DNA of 6,809 bases from JAVBKP01 sp031553975 (GTDB taxonomy: Bacteria; Bacillota; Clostridia; Peptostreptococcales; Anaerovoracaceae): the NCBI GenBank assembly GCA_031553975.1, contig JAVBKP010000010.1, forward strand, positions 1 to 6,809, read 5' to 3'. Below, piece by piece: positions 1 through 5,423 of this stretch. Each line of letters starts with the position of its first letter. The first letter of the stretch is position 1. The translations under genes were made by a program, and so were the position numbers. The notes beneath the pieces were generated by a model. The model did no database searches. It was not told where the DNA came from and saw only the letters and a program-made list of their open reading frames with translations.

Positions 1-66
1 AAAGAGAAGAAATTTATCCATACCCAAGAGGAATTCTCCATTGCTAGCAACGCTGTTGTGCTGTAA
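1..66 (+). CDS. C-terminal end of an unidentified gene (partial)
   Basis: Frame 1 is open from the window edge for 21 codons and stops at TAA 64-66. The residues (KEKKFIHTQEEF, then SIASNAVVL) have a protein-like composition. It would converge on the minus-strand DUF2200 gene, leaving 37 bp between the two stop codons. The family cannot be recognised from so short a tail, and a random open frame of this length is quite possible. The call rests only on the open frame reaching the window edge. Confidence 0.35.
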   Translation, partial: KEKKFIHTQEEFSIASNAVVL

Positions 67-103
67 TAGAATATTAGATGGTGTACACTCCAATCTTTCA
101 CGG

Positions 104-460
104 TTATTCGTTGCTTCTCAAAATCTTATCCATTGCTTTACCCTTGGCTAATTCGTCAACTAACTTATCTAAAAAACGAATTTTCTGCATCAGTGGGTCG
201 CTGACTTCTTCCACACGGACGCCACATACAACACCTTTGATCAAGGAGCAGTTCGGGTTGATTTTGGGCGCTTGGTGAAAGAATGTTTCAAAATCAACGT
301 TACTGTCTATCTGTTTTTCTAGCCCGGCAATGTCATATCCGGTTAGCCAGCAAAGTATCTCATCGACTTCTTCTTTTGCACGGCCTTTATTTTCGACCTT
401 TTGCACGTACAAAGGGTAAACGCTAGTAAAAGTGGTTGTAAAAATTCGAGGTTTTCCCAT
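104..460 (-). CDS. DUF2200 family protein, full length
   Basis: A small soluble protein of 118 aa with no signal peptide or membrane segment. The N-terminal block (KPRIFTTTFTSVYPLYVQKVE, residues 3-23) followed by KGRAKEEVDEILCWLTGYD (25-43) is characteristic of DUF2200, a family of about 110-120 aa proteins of unknown biochemical function. The C-terminal block (DPLMQKIRFLDKLVDELAKGKAMDKI, from residue 88) is amphipathic helix. The start is well supported: AAAAGGAG lies on the minus strand at 470-477, 9 nt before the ATG. The gene follows the 127-aa ORF by 34 bp, so the two are probably co-transcribed. A shortened paralog lies at 5184-5378 on the other strand. Codons for residues 30-32 and 84-86 both sit in the 9-mer GAAGAAGTC (minus strand, 365-373 and 203-211), the repeat pair that explains that paralog's deletion. 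Confidence 0.88.
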   Translation of the reverse strand: MGKPRIFTTTFTSVYPLYVQKVENKGRAKEEVDEILCWLTGYDIAGLEKQIDSNVDFETFFHQAPKINPNCSLIKGVVCGVRVEEVSDPLMQKIRFLDKLVDELAKGKAMDKILRSNE

Positions 461-494
461 TGGTTTAATCTCCTTTTCTTTAATATATCTGCCT

Positions 495-878
495 TTATTT
501 TGTTATCATTTGCGTTAGCGATTGTGTGATCAATTCTGGGTTTTGTATCTCATCTACGCCATTATCTGATGATTCATAACAAATATTGAAGTTGCCCAAC
601 AATATATGCAAGGGTCTATTGTTATACAGAAGGTCGATTTCCCAAACAATTTCGGAAGACTCATATGGCAGGTAGCTTCTTATGGCTCGTCTAATCGTAA
701 CGTCGCTCAAAGCATGAGCTAGCTCTTTGGCATCAATTTTTTCTGACACATCTTCACCATTACGAATAATACCCAGCACAGCCACTGCATCGGAATCATT
801 AGAAAGCCCTGAGGCGGATCTTTGAACAACCCGATTATTAACATCTCTTTTGATTTCAATTTCAACTTTGTCTACCAC
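495..878 (-). CDS. Hypothetical protein, possibly 5'-truncated
   Basis: An open frame of 127 aa that I do not recognise. It is soluble-looking, acidic and serine/asparagine-rich, with no signal peptide or transmembrane segment and no evident catalytic motif. The middle (residues about 50-95: DAKELAHALSDVTIRRAIRS, then SEIVWEIDLLYNNRPLHILLG) suggests a small alpha/beta fold. The start is poor: the only available initiator is GTG (876-878), an in-frame TAA (879-881) lies immediately upstream, and there is no good Shine-Dalgarno sequence. The DNA just upstream reads as protein-like sequence in a neighbouring frame (SRAALEYDTI) and then enters the duplicated methyltransferase leader. The ORF may therefore be the 3' remnant of a longer gene. 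It is followed by the DUF2200 gene on the same strand after 34 bp. Confidence 0.5.
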   Translation of the reverse strand: MVDKVEIEIKRDVNNRVVQRSASGLSNDSDAVAVLGIIRNGEDVSEKIDAKELAHALSDVTIRRAIRSYLPYESSEIVWEIDLLYNNRPLHILLGNFNICYESSDNGVDEIQNPELITQSLTQMITK

Positions 879-920
879 TTATAGTATCATATTCCAATGC
901 AGCACGAGACCTAGGTGATA

Positions 921-1056
921 ACAAAGGATTTGTAAATAAAAAAATTATAATCAGGAGATATAAAATGGGTAATATAGAAAAATTTGATACAATGGCGATT
1001 CACTACGATACAGATGAGCGGGTTGAAATATCAAAAGTTATCTCAGATAAAATTCG
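921..1056 (+). repeat. Diverged direct repeat of the methyltransferase leader and 5' end (copy A)
   Basis: This segment aligns with 6208-6344: an AT-rich leader, the shared AGGAGATATAAAATGGGTAA start region and the first ~31 codons. Over the first 93 coding bases I count about 12 mismatches by eye, many of them at third codon positions. Similarity stops just before the hairpin at 1062-1089. The left boundary is approximate because the leader contains at least one indel. Confidence 0.8.
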
Positions 1057-1063
1057 TCATTAA
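965..1063 (+). pseudogene. Truncated class I methyltransferase gene (5' fragment)
   Basis: An open frame of 32 aa (MGNIEKFDTMAIHYDTDER, then VEISKVISDKIRH) preceded by AGGAGA at 953-958. It matches residues 1-31 of the methyltransferase at 6253 almost residue for residue. It lacks everything from the SAM-binding motif onward, so it cannot be a working methyltransferase. The last codons (CGT CAT TAA) diverge from the intact copy, and the TAA overlaps the first bases of the REP-like hairpin, which suggests that element marks the break. The start signals are intact, so a short peptide could still be made, but the simplest reading is a decayed duplicate. Confidence 0.8.
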
Positions 1064-1089
1064 CACGCAGGAACCGTCCCCGCTGTGTT
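1062..1089. repeat. REP-like hairpin element
   Basis: A 28-bp imperfect palindrome with outer arms AACAC/GTGTT. On the minus strand the inner part pairs GCGGGGA with TTCCTGC (two G-T wobbles) around a CGG loop, with one bulged A. The GGGGACGGTTCC core resembles a short repeat I recall as widespread in Bacillota genomes and often linked to REP-associated (IS200-like, Y1) transposases; that link is from memory and not tested here. It sits exactly where methyltransferase homology ends and abuts the ydcF-like stop codon (1090-1092). It could also act as a 3' mRNA stem for that gene, but no T-tract follows it on either strand. Confidence 0.6.
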
Positions 1090-1842
1090 TTAATAACCAA
1101 ATACCCAAGATTTGACCACTGCTAGCACTTCTCTCAAGTATGCGTTGGGAATGGTAGACCAGGCTGTTTTTGCAGCAAAGCGTGTGTTTTCTAAACCAAC
1201 AAGATCAGCAATCTGCCCCGCCCGATAGATATGAAAATCATTTGTAATATAGACAATCGAGTAACTTTCTTTGAATACATCATCTAATATTTTTTTTGAA
1301 TACACAAAATTTTCGTATGTACTTGTTGATTGATCTTCCATGATGATAATATCGTCAGGTATATTGTTTTTCACGAGATAACGTTTCATTGCTAAGGCTT
1401 CACTGATATCTTCTTGGGGACCTTGACCACCTGACACGACAATGATGGCTTTTTGATTTTTGTTCCAATACTCCACTGCCTTATCAAGTCTATGTTTAAG
1501 GGTAAGGGAAACAGTTTCTCCTCGAACCCCTGCCCCAAGCACAATAATAGCGTCGTCATCAAATGTTGTTGTATCCTGCTGTCCAACAAATACAAGCATA
1601 GAAATAATAACAACCACAAGCAAGCATGCGGCCAGTGCTATACATTTCACCACGGCAATTAAACGTTTATTTTGAAAATGGTCAAGCCATTTATGTAATT
1701 TTTTGAAGACCATCAAAAATATTCCAAAAGCCAGAGTTGCGAAAATACCTAAATTAAAATTAGAAACTGTTGCCATAAACATCGAATACAGTATTAGTAG
1801 TATCCCTACAACAAAGATGACCCCTTGCAATAGTGTCTTCAT
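1090..1842 (-). CDS. YdcF/DUF218 family membrane-anchored protein
   Basis: A 250-aa protein with three predicted membrane segments (about residues 4-24, 31-46 and 62-87) followed by a DUF218 (YdcF/SanA/ElyC-like) domain from about residue 98 to 240. Family signatures visible are LGAGVRG (102-108), LKHRLDKA (115-122), VSGGQG (136-141), SEA (147-149), the STSTYENF stretch (172-179) and TNDFHIYRA (200-208, with H204 and R207). Members of this family are linked to envelope integrity and cell-wall precursor metabolism, and several resemble nucleotide-binding Rossmann folds; no substrate is certain. The start is supported by GGAGGG (minus strand, 1851-1856), 8 nt upstream of the ATG. The gene is monocistronic here and divergent from the XRE operon. 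The catalytic domain probably lies outside the membrane, by analogy with SanA. Confidence 0.88.
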   Translation of the reverse strand: MKTLLQGVIFVVGILLILYSMFMATVSNFNLGIFATLAFGIFLMVFKKLHKWLDHFQNKRLIAVVKCIALAACLLVVVIISMLVFVGQQDTTTFDDDAIIVLGAGVRGETVSLTLKHRLDKAVEYWNKNQKAIIVVSGGQGPQEDISEALAMKRYLVKNNIPDDIIIMEDQSTSTYENFVYSKKILDDVFKESYSIVYITNDFHIYRAGQIADLVGLENTRFAAKTAWSTIPNAYLREVLAVVKSWVFGY

Positions 1843-1936
1843 CTATACAGCCCTCCAATGCAAATTCCTTCTCAATACGGCAATCAACAGATTGTAAAAA
1901 GCATACCAATTGAGGTTATAGTAACATGTCCAACCA

Positions 1937-2000
1937 AAAAAATCAATCGACCTAAACCTGAGCAATGAGCTATGTTTCTTGTAGGTTGATTTTTTCAACC
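1937..2000. promoter_or_regulatory. Inverted repeats in the divergent ydcF-like/XRE intergenic region
   Basis: Two overlapping symmetries are visible. GGTTGA (1984-1989) and TCAACC (1995-2000) form a perfect 6-bp inverted repeat around a T5 spacer, ending 20 bp before the XRE-gene -35 box. A larger imperfect repeat pairs AAAAAATCAA (from about 1937) and CCTA with TAGG and TTGATTTTTT (1982-1995). The position just upstream of the promoter suits an operator, possibly for autoregulation by the XRE protein, but this is inferred from position alone. The loop of the larger repeat is too long for an ordinary terminator. Confidence 0.4.
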
Positions 2001-2019
2001 GAAATCAATTACAAATCCA

Positions 2020-2048
2020 TTGAGTAAATCGCTACTTATTTGTATAAT
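2020..2048 (+). promoter_or_regulatory. Sigma-A-type promoter of the XRE-ABC operon
   Basis: TTGAGT (2020-2025) and a perfect TATAAT (2043-2048) are separated by exactly 17 bp. Transcription would start near 2055, giving a very short leader of about 13 nt before the ATG at 2068. This is the best promoter in the window and it lies directly upstream of the operon's first gene. Confidence 0.75.
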
Positions 2049-2054
2049 CTAAAC

Positions 2055-2061
2055 AGAGGTG
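2055..2061 (+). promoter_or_regulatory. Ribosome binding site that fixes the XRE gene start
   Basis: AGAGGTG ends 6 nt before the ATG at 2068. A longer reading from GTG at 2059 would place its start codon inside this site and leave no Shine-Dalgarno of its own, so 2068 is preferred. Confidence 0.75.
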
Positions 2062-2067
2062 AAACAT

Positions 2068-3174
2068 ATGAAAGAAATCAACATTGCAAAAGTCATTGCA
2101 GATAAACGAAAAGAGAGAGGGATTACACAAGACGACCTTGCGGGCTATATGGGTGTATCTAAGGCCTCTGTTTCCAAATGGGAAACGGGGCAGAGCTATC
2201 CTGACATTACCTTTCTTCCACAACTTGCGGCATACTTTAATATTAGTATTGACGATTTGATGGGCTATGAACCGCAAATGACAAAAGAGGACATTCGCAA
2301 ATTGTACTTATCATTATCAGCGGATTTTGCAACCAAGCCCTTTGATGAAGTTATGACTCATTGCCGCGAAATTATTAAAAAATACTTTTCGTGCTTTCCC
2401 CTTTTGTTTCAAATAGGCGCCCTACTTTTTAATTATAGTGCCGTTTGTAAAGACACGGATAAAACCCTTTCTATCATCGCGGAAGCAAGAGAGATTTTCA
2501 TAAAGGTAAAACAAGAAAGTACCGATGTGGATTTGGTAAAGCAGGCATTGTCTCTAGAAGCCCTCTGTGCCCTCTCTCTTGGCCATCCCAGTGAAGTGTT
2601 TGAACTACTTGGTGAAAAAAATACCCCTGTGATTTCCACAGAAACATTGCATGCTACCGCTTACCAAGCCACTGGCAAAATTAAAGAAGCTAAGGCCGCG
2701 CTGCAAGTAGGCATATATCAACACGTTATCTCCCTGTTTGGGATATTACCTTCTTATCTTGCGTTATGCGTTGACGATATAGAGCGGTTTGAGGAAATAG
2801 TAATGCGAACAATGGATTTAGTGGAAACCTTTGATATAAACAGGCTTCATCCGTCTATTATATTGAACTTCTATCTATGTGCTGCACAAGGATACTTGAC
2901 CAATGAAAAAGTGGATAAAAGCCTTGGTGCATTGGAAAAATATACAGAAATTGTCACAGGCAATATATACCCGCTACAGCTAAAAGGAGATAAATTTTTC
3001 AATTTACTTGATGACTGGTTGGAGGAATTTCCTTTAGGAACAGCACTGCCCCGAGATGAAAAAACAGTAAAGCAAAGCATGGCTGACGTGGTAGCCAGCA
3101 ACCCTGCCTTTTCTGCACTTGCCAATGAACGTAGTTTTCAAAATATAGTCGAAAGACTAAAAAACAACTGTTAG
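2068..3174 (+). CDS. XRE-family transcriptional regulator with long helical C-terminal domain
   Basis: A 368-aa DNA-binding protein from the preferred ATG. Residues 6-64 form a Cro/C1-type helix-turn-helix, with the recognition region TQDDLAGYMGVSKASVSKWE (20-39) and the usual D-DLMGY ending (62-67). From about residue 75 to 360 the sequence is almost all alpha-helical and looks like degenerate TPR-type repeats (for example ALSLEALCALSLGHPSEVFE and ATAYQATGKIKEAKAALQ). Such architecture is typical of regulators that sense a ligand or peptide, but no ligand is evident here. It is the first gene of the operon; the next gene's ribosome binding site overlaps its stop codon. It probably controls its own operon, as many XRE regulators beside ABC exporters do. 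That is inference from position. Confidence 0.87.
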   Translation: MKEINIAKVIADKRKERGITQDDLAGYMGVSKASVSKWETGQSYPDITFLPQLAAYFNISIDDLMGYEPQMTKEDIRKLYLSLSADFATKPFDEVMTHCREIIKKYFSCFPLLFQIGALLFNYSAVCKDTDKTLSIIAEAREIFIKVKQESTDVDLVKQALSLEALCALSLGHPSEVFELLGEKNTPVISTETLHATAYQATGKIKEAKAALQVGIYQHVISLFGILPSYLALCVDDIERFEEIVMRTMDLVETFDINRLHPSIILNFYLCAAQGYLTNEKVDKSLGALEKYTEIVTGNIYPLQLKGDKFFNLLDDWLEEFPLGTALPRDEKTVKQSMADVVASNPAFSALANERSFQNIVERLKNNC

Positions 3175-3185
3175 GAGAATTTTGT

Positions 3186-3386
3186 ATGGATATCTTAAAA
3201 GAATATTTACCCTTGTTGATTCCGCTTGTTGTTGTAGAGCTGGCACTTGCCATCACTGCACTTGTCCATGTGCTGAGGCATCCTCATTACCGCTTTGGTA
3301 ATAAAGCAATGTGGATATTGATCGTATTGCTCATTAATATTATCGGTCCCATTGTTTATTTTGTTTTTGGTAGAGGTGACGAATAA
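3186..3386 (+). CDS. PLDc_N-domain small membrane protein (YxlE-like)
   Basis: A 66-aa integral membrane protein with two hydrophobic helices (about residues 8-28 and 41-61). The second carries the PLDc_N pattern: a GNKAMWILIVLLINIIGPI stretch, then YFVFGR. The domain is named for the N-terminus of cardiolipin synthases, but stand-alone proteins like this have no phospholipase domain. AGGAGA (3173-3178) provides its ribosome binding site and overlaps the stop codon of the XRE gene. Its own stop overlaps the next start in TAATG, so it is translationally coupled to the ABC ATPase. The order small PLDc_N protein, ATPase, permease matches YxlE-YxlF-YxlG of Bacillus subtilis, where YxlE has been reported to contribute to negative control of SigY. 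Its role here could be regulatory or as an accessory transporter subunit. Confidence 0.85.
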   Translation: MDILKEYLPLLIPLVVVELALAITALVHVLRHPHYRFGNKAMWILIVLLINIIGPIVYFVFGRGDE

Positions 3387-4303
3387 TGGATGTCCTTAGC
3401 ATAAACGGATTGTCAAAAAGTTATGGTACACAAAAGGTAATTGATGATCTAAACTTTTCTGTGCCAGAAGGCGCTGTTTTCGGCTTCATCGGTCAAAATG
3501 GTTCGGGAAAAACAACCACAATGAAAATGGTGTTAGGCCTACTCAAAGCGGACAGCGGCAGTATCACTGTTTGCGGTGAACCCGTGAGTTATGGGCAGAC
3601 GAAAACAAATCGGCATATTGGATTTTTACCTGATGTGCCAGAGTTTTACGATTATATGAAACCCCTTGAATATCTTGGCTTGTGCGGTGAAATCGCCGGT
3701 CTCTCAAAAGAAGAAACAAAAAACAGAAGCAATGAGCTCTTGTCTCTTGTGGGACTTGAAGGTGTCAAAAAAAGAATTGGTGGATTTTCTCGTGGCATGA
3801 AACAACGGCTTGGCATTGCACAAGCATTATTGTCACGGCCAAAATTGCTTATCTGTGATGAGCCCACAAGTGCCCTTGACCCTGTTGGACGAAAAGAAAT
3901 ACTGGATATTTTGCAGAAAGTGAAAGGCTCAACAACAGTATTGTTCTCGACACATATATTGACGGATGTGGAACGAATCTGTGACCGTGTTGCTGTCCTC
4001 CATGGTGGTAGTATTGCCATTAGTGGTACATTTGCAGAAATCAAAGCTTTACATGGGCATGACCGTCTTTTATTAGCGTTTGGATGCAAAGATGAAGTGA
4101 ATCAATTCAAGTCTTGTGATGCCATAAAACCATTATTGCGTGCTTCGGAAGAAACGGACACGGAAATCGTTTTGCACGGCACGGATATGAAATATATACA
4201 GCGTACTGTTATAACGGCACTTGCAGACATTGGTCTTTGTCCTGTGAAAATGGAACTTGTAGAGCCGTCACTTGAAAATCTATTTTTGGAGGTGGTACAA
4301 TGA
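3386..4303 (+). CDS. ABC transporter ATP-binding protein (YxlF-like)
   Basis: A 305-aa cytoplasmic ATPase that would power the permease encoded next. All nucleotide-binding motifs are present: Walker A GQNGSGKT (36-43), an ABC signature in the variant form FSRGMKQR (134-141), Walker B LLICDE (154-159), D-loop SALD (162-165) and switch H190. The Q-loop position reads GFLPDVPEFYDYM (79-91), with no glutamine at the usual place; this is common in the ABC-2 export (CcmA-like) group. Residues beyond about 215 form the C-terminal extension typical of antibiotic-resistance and bacitracin-type exporter ATPases. The start overlaps the upstream stop (TAATG), and the stop overlaps the next start (ATGA, 4300-4303). 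The substrate is unknown; peptides, antibiotics or lipids are all possible. Confidence 0.93.
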   Translation: MDVLSINGLSKSYGTQKVIDDLNFSVPEGAVFGFIGQNGSGKTTTMKMVLGLLKADSGSITVCGEPVSYGQTKTNRHIGFLPDVPEFYDYMKPLEYLGLCGEIAGLSKEETKNRSNELLSLVGLEGVKKRIGGFSRGMKQRLGIAQALLSRPKLLICDEPTSALDPVGRKEILDILQKVKGSTTVLFSTHILTDVERICDRVAVLHGGSIAISGTFAEIKALHGHDRLLLAFGCKDEVNQFKSCDAIKPLLRASEETDTEIVLHGTDMKYIQRTVITALADIGLCPVKMELVEPSLENLFLEVVQ

Positions 4304-5061
4304 ATGGATACATTGCTTTTGTCAAAAAGGAATTGATGGAAAATACACGGAATTATAGATTGTTTATTATGCTTGCCTTGTTTTTTATATTCGGCATGCT
4401 TGGTCCTATGACCGCAAAATTCACGCCTCAACTCATTGCCTCACTTACGCCAAATATGCAAATCACAATTGCTGAACCTACTGCGTTGGATTCTTGGATA
4501 CAGTTTTATAAAAACGTCCCGTCGTTGGGATTCAGCTTGATGATCATTATTTTTAGTGGCTGCCTGTCAAGCGAATATAGCAAAGGAACCCTCACCATTA
4601 TGCTGACAAAAGGACTATCTCGCCCTGCTGTCATACTGTCAAAATTTTCTGTTGCCGCCGCCATTATGACAATCAGTTATTGGATGTCTTTTGGTATCAC
4701 GTATGGGTATACTGCCTATTTTTGGCAAGGTCAGGTGCTACCACACATGATTTTCTCTGCTTTTGCCTTATGGATGGTAGGGCTTTTGTATCTAAGCATA
4801 CTTATCTTTGGATGCGTTCTGTTTAGACAAGCTTTTCCTAGCATCATATTTCTACTAGGCGTCACTGTTATTATGACGCTGATTGGAATTCCAAAACAAC
4901 TTGCCAGCTACAATCCGCTGATCTTGACGTTGAAAAATGTTGACTTGATTTCTGGGACGGTGTCAGTATCTGAATTTATCATGCCAATTGTTATAGCGAT
5001 TATTTTTACTGTTGGATTTTTATTTTCGGCTACCTTGTTGTTCAATAAAAAGCAGTTGTAG
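4300..5061 (+). CDS. ABC-2 type transporter permease (YxlG-like)
   Basis: A 253-aa integral membrane protein with about six hydrophobic segments (near residues 20-39, 74-90, 112-140, 150-175, 179-197 and 226-248). After the second segment it carries EYSKGTLTIMLTKGLSR (92-108), the E-x3-G-T pattern typical of ABC-2 permeases of the NosY/YxlG type. The N-terminus begins with the cytoplasmic FVKKELMENTRNYR segment common to these exporters. The start overlaps the ATPase stop codon by 4 nt, and GGAGGTGG lies at 4288-4295 inside the ATPase gene, so the two are made as a coupled pair. It presumably forms the membrane channel with the ATPase as a 2+2 complex. It is the last gene of the operon; a weak hairpin follows at 5073-5107. 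Confidence 0.9.
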   Translation: MNGYIAFVKKELMENTRNYRLFIMLALFFIFGMLGPMTAKFTPQLIASLTPNMQITIAEPTALDSWIQFYKNVPSLGFSLMIIIFSGCLSSEYSKGTLTIMLTKGLSRPAVILSKFSVAAAIMTISYWMSFGITYGYTAYFWQGQVLPHMIFSAFALWMVGLLYLSILIFGCVLFRQAFPSIIFLLGVTVIMTLIGIPKQLASYNPLILTLKNVDLISGTVSVSEFIMPIVIAIIFTVGFLFSATLLFNKKQL

Positions 5062-5072
5062 GGGCAGTCTTT

Positions 5073-5107
5073 GGGACGATGTAAAGGAAAAGACATTTTG
5101 TTGTCCC
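5073..5107 (+). terminator. Possible weak terminator after the permease gene
   Basis: GGGACGA (5073-5079) pairs with TTGTCCC (5101-5107), with one G-T wobble. ATGT/ACAT (5079-5082 and 5093-5096) can alternatively extend the inner part. A short T-rich run (TTTGTTGGTTT) follows. The stem is modest and the T-tract interrupted, and its 3' arm coincides with the -35 box of the next promoter, so read-through into the DUF2200 fragment is possible. Confidence 0.35.
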
Positions 5108-5129
5108 TTTGTTGGTTTGGTGATATACT
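5101..5129 (+). promoter_or_regulatory. Candidate promoter of the short DUF2200 copy
   Basis: TTGTCC (5101-5106), a 17-bp spacer and TATACT (5124-5129), with a TG at 5121-5122 that makes an extended -10. The predicted start near 5136 leaves a leader of about 48 nt before the ATG at 5184. This suggests the shortened gene can be transcribed independently of the ABC operon. Confidence 0.5.
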
Positions 5130-5165
5130 ATGGGTATTATATTTCAAATTTGTAACTAGCACTTT

Positions 5166-5380
5166 GAAAAGGAGATTAAATCAATGGAAAAACCTCGCAT
5201 TTTTACAACCACTTTTGCCAGTGTTTATCATTTGTATGTAAAAAAGGTGGAAAATAAAGGACGTGCAAAAGAAGAAGTCACCGACCCACTGATGCAGAAA
5301 ATCCGTTTTTTAGATAAATTGGTTGACGAACTCGCCAAGGGGAAAGCTATGGATAAGATTTTGAGAAGCAACGGGTAACC
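5166..5380 (+). repeat. Diverged inverted repeat of the DUF2200 locus (copy B)
   Basis: Aligns with the minus strand of 102-478, including the GAAAAGGAGATTAAA ribosome-binding region and a few bases past the stop codon, but lacks 162 bp in the middle. By eye there are about 12 mismatches over the first 96 coding bases and about 10 over the last ~100. The two copies are in inverted orientation about 4.7 kb apart, so homologous recombination between them could in principle invert the segment holding the ydcF-like gene and the ABC operon. Confidence 0.82.
5184..5378 (+). CDS. Internally deleted DUF2200 paralog
   Basis: A 64-aa protein that joins residues 1-32 of a DUF2200 protein (through KGRAKEEV) directly to residues 87-118 (TDPLMQKIRFLDKLVDELAK onward). 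The 54-residue middle of the family domain is missing. The junction falls in GAAGAAGTC (5271-5279), which in the full-length copy at 104-460 occurs at both ends of the missing segment; the loss is exactly 162 bp and keeps the frame. A good ribosome binding site (AAAAGGAG, 5167-5174) and a candidate promoter remain. The open frame and mainly conservative differences from copy A allow for a functional mini-protein, but it is more likely a decaying paralog. The WLTGYD region conserved in the family is gone, so normal DUF2200 function is unlikely. Confidence 0.8.
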   Translation: MEKPRIFTTTFASVYHLYVKKVENKGRAKEEVTDPLMQKIRFLDKLVDELAKGKAMDKILRSNG

Positions 5381-5423
5381 ATACATGCATGAATCACATA
5401 TAAAATAAAAATTTGCCTAGTTG

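Noticed and set aside
946..951. Perfect TATAAT just upstream of the methyltransferase fragment
   Set aside because: No -35 box lies at a workable distance, transcription would begin inside the ribosome binding site, and the intact copy reads TATGAT here. It is better explained as AT-rich leader.
2032..2277. Minus-strand open frame across the XRE promoter and helix-turn-helix
   Set aside because: It overlaps a strong + strand promoter and a clear DNA-binding domain, with no ribosome binding site of its own.
2068..3174. XRE protein as a peptide-sensing (RRNPP-type) quorum regulator
   Set aside because: The helical C-terminal region would fit, but I found no small secreted propeptide gene beside it, so the claim has no sequence support beyond architecture.
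3652..4089. 145-codon open frame on the minus strand
   Set aside because: It lies wholly opposite the ABC ATPase gene, whose motifs are unambiguous, and its product is a low-complexity shadow without family features.
5379..5423. Bidirectional terminator between the convergent DUF2200 fragment and MBL gene
   Set aside because: The 45-bp gap is AT-rich but shows no GC-rich stem followed by a T-tract on either strand.
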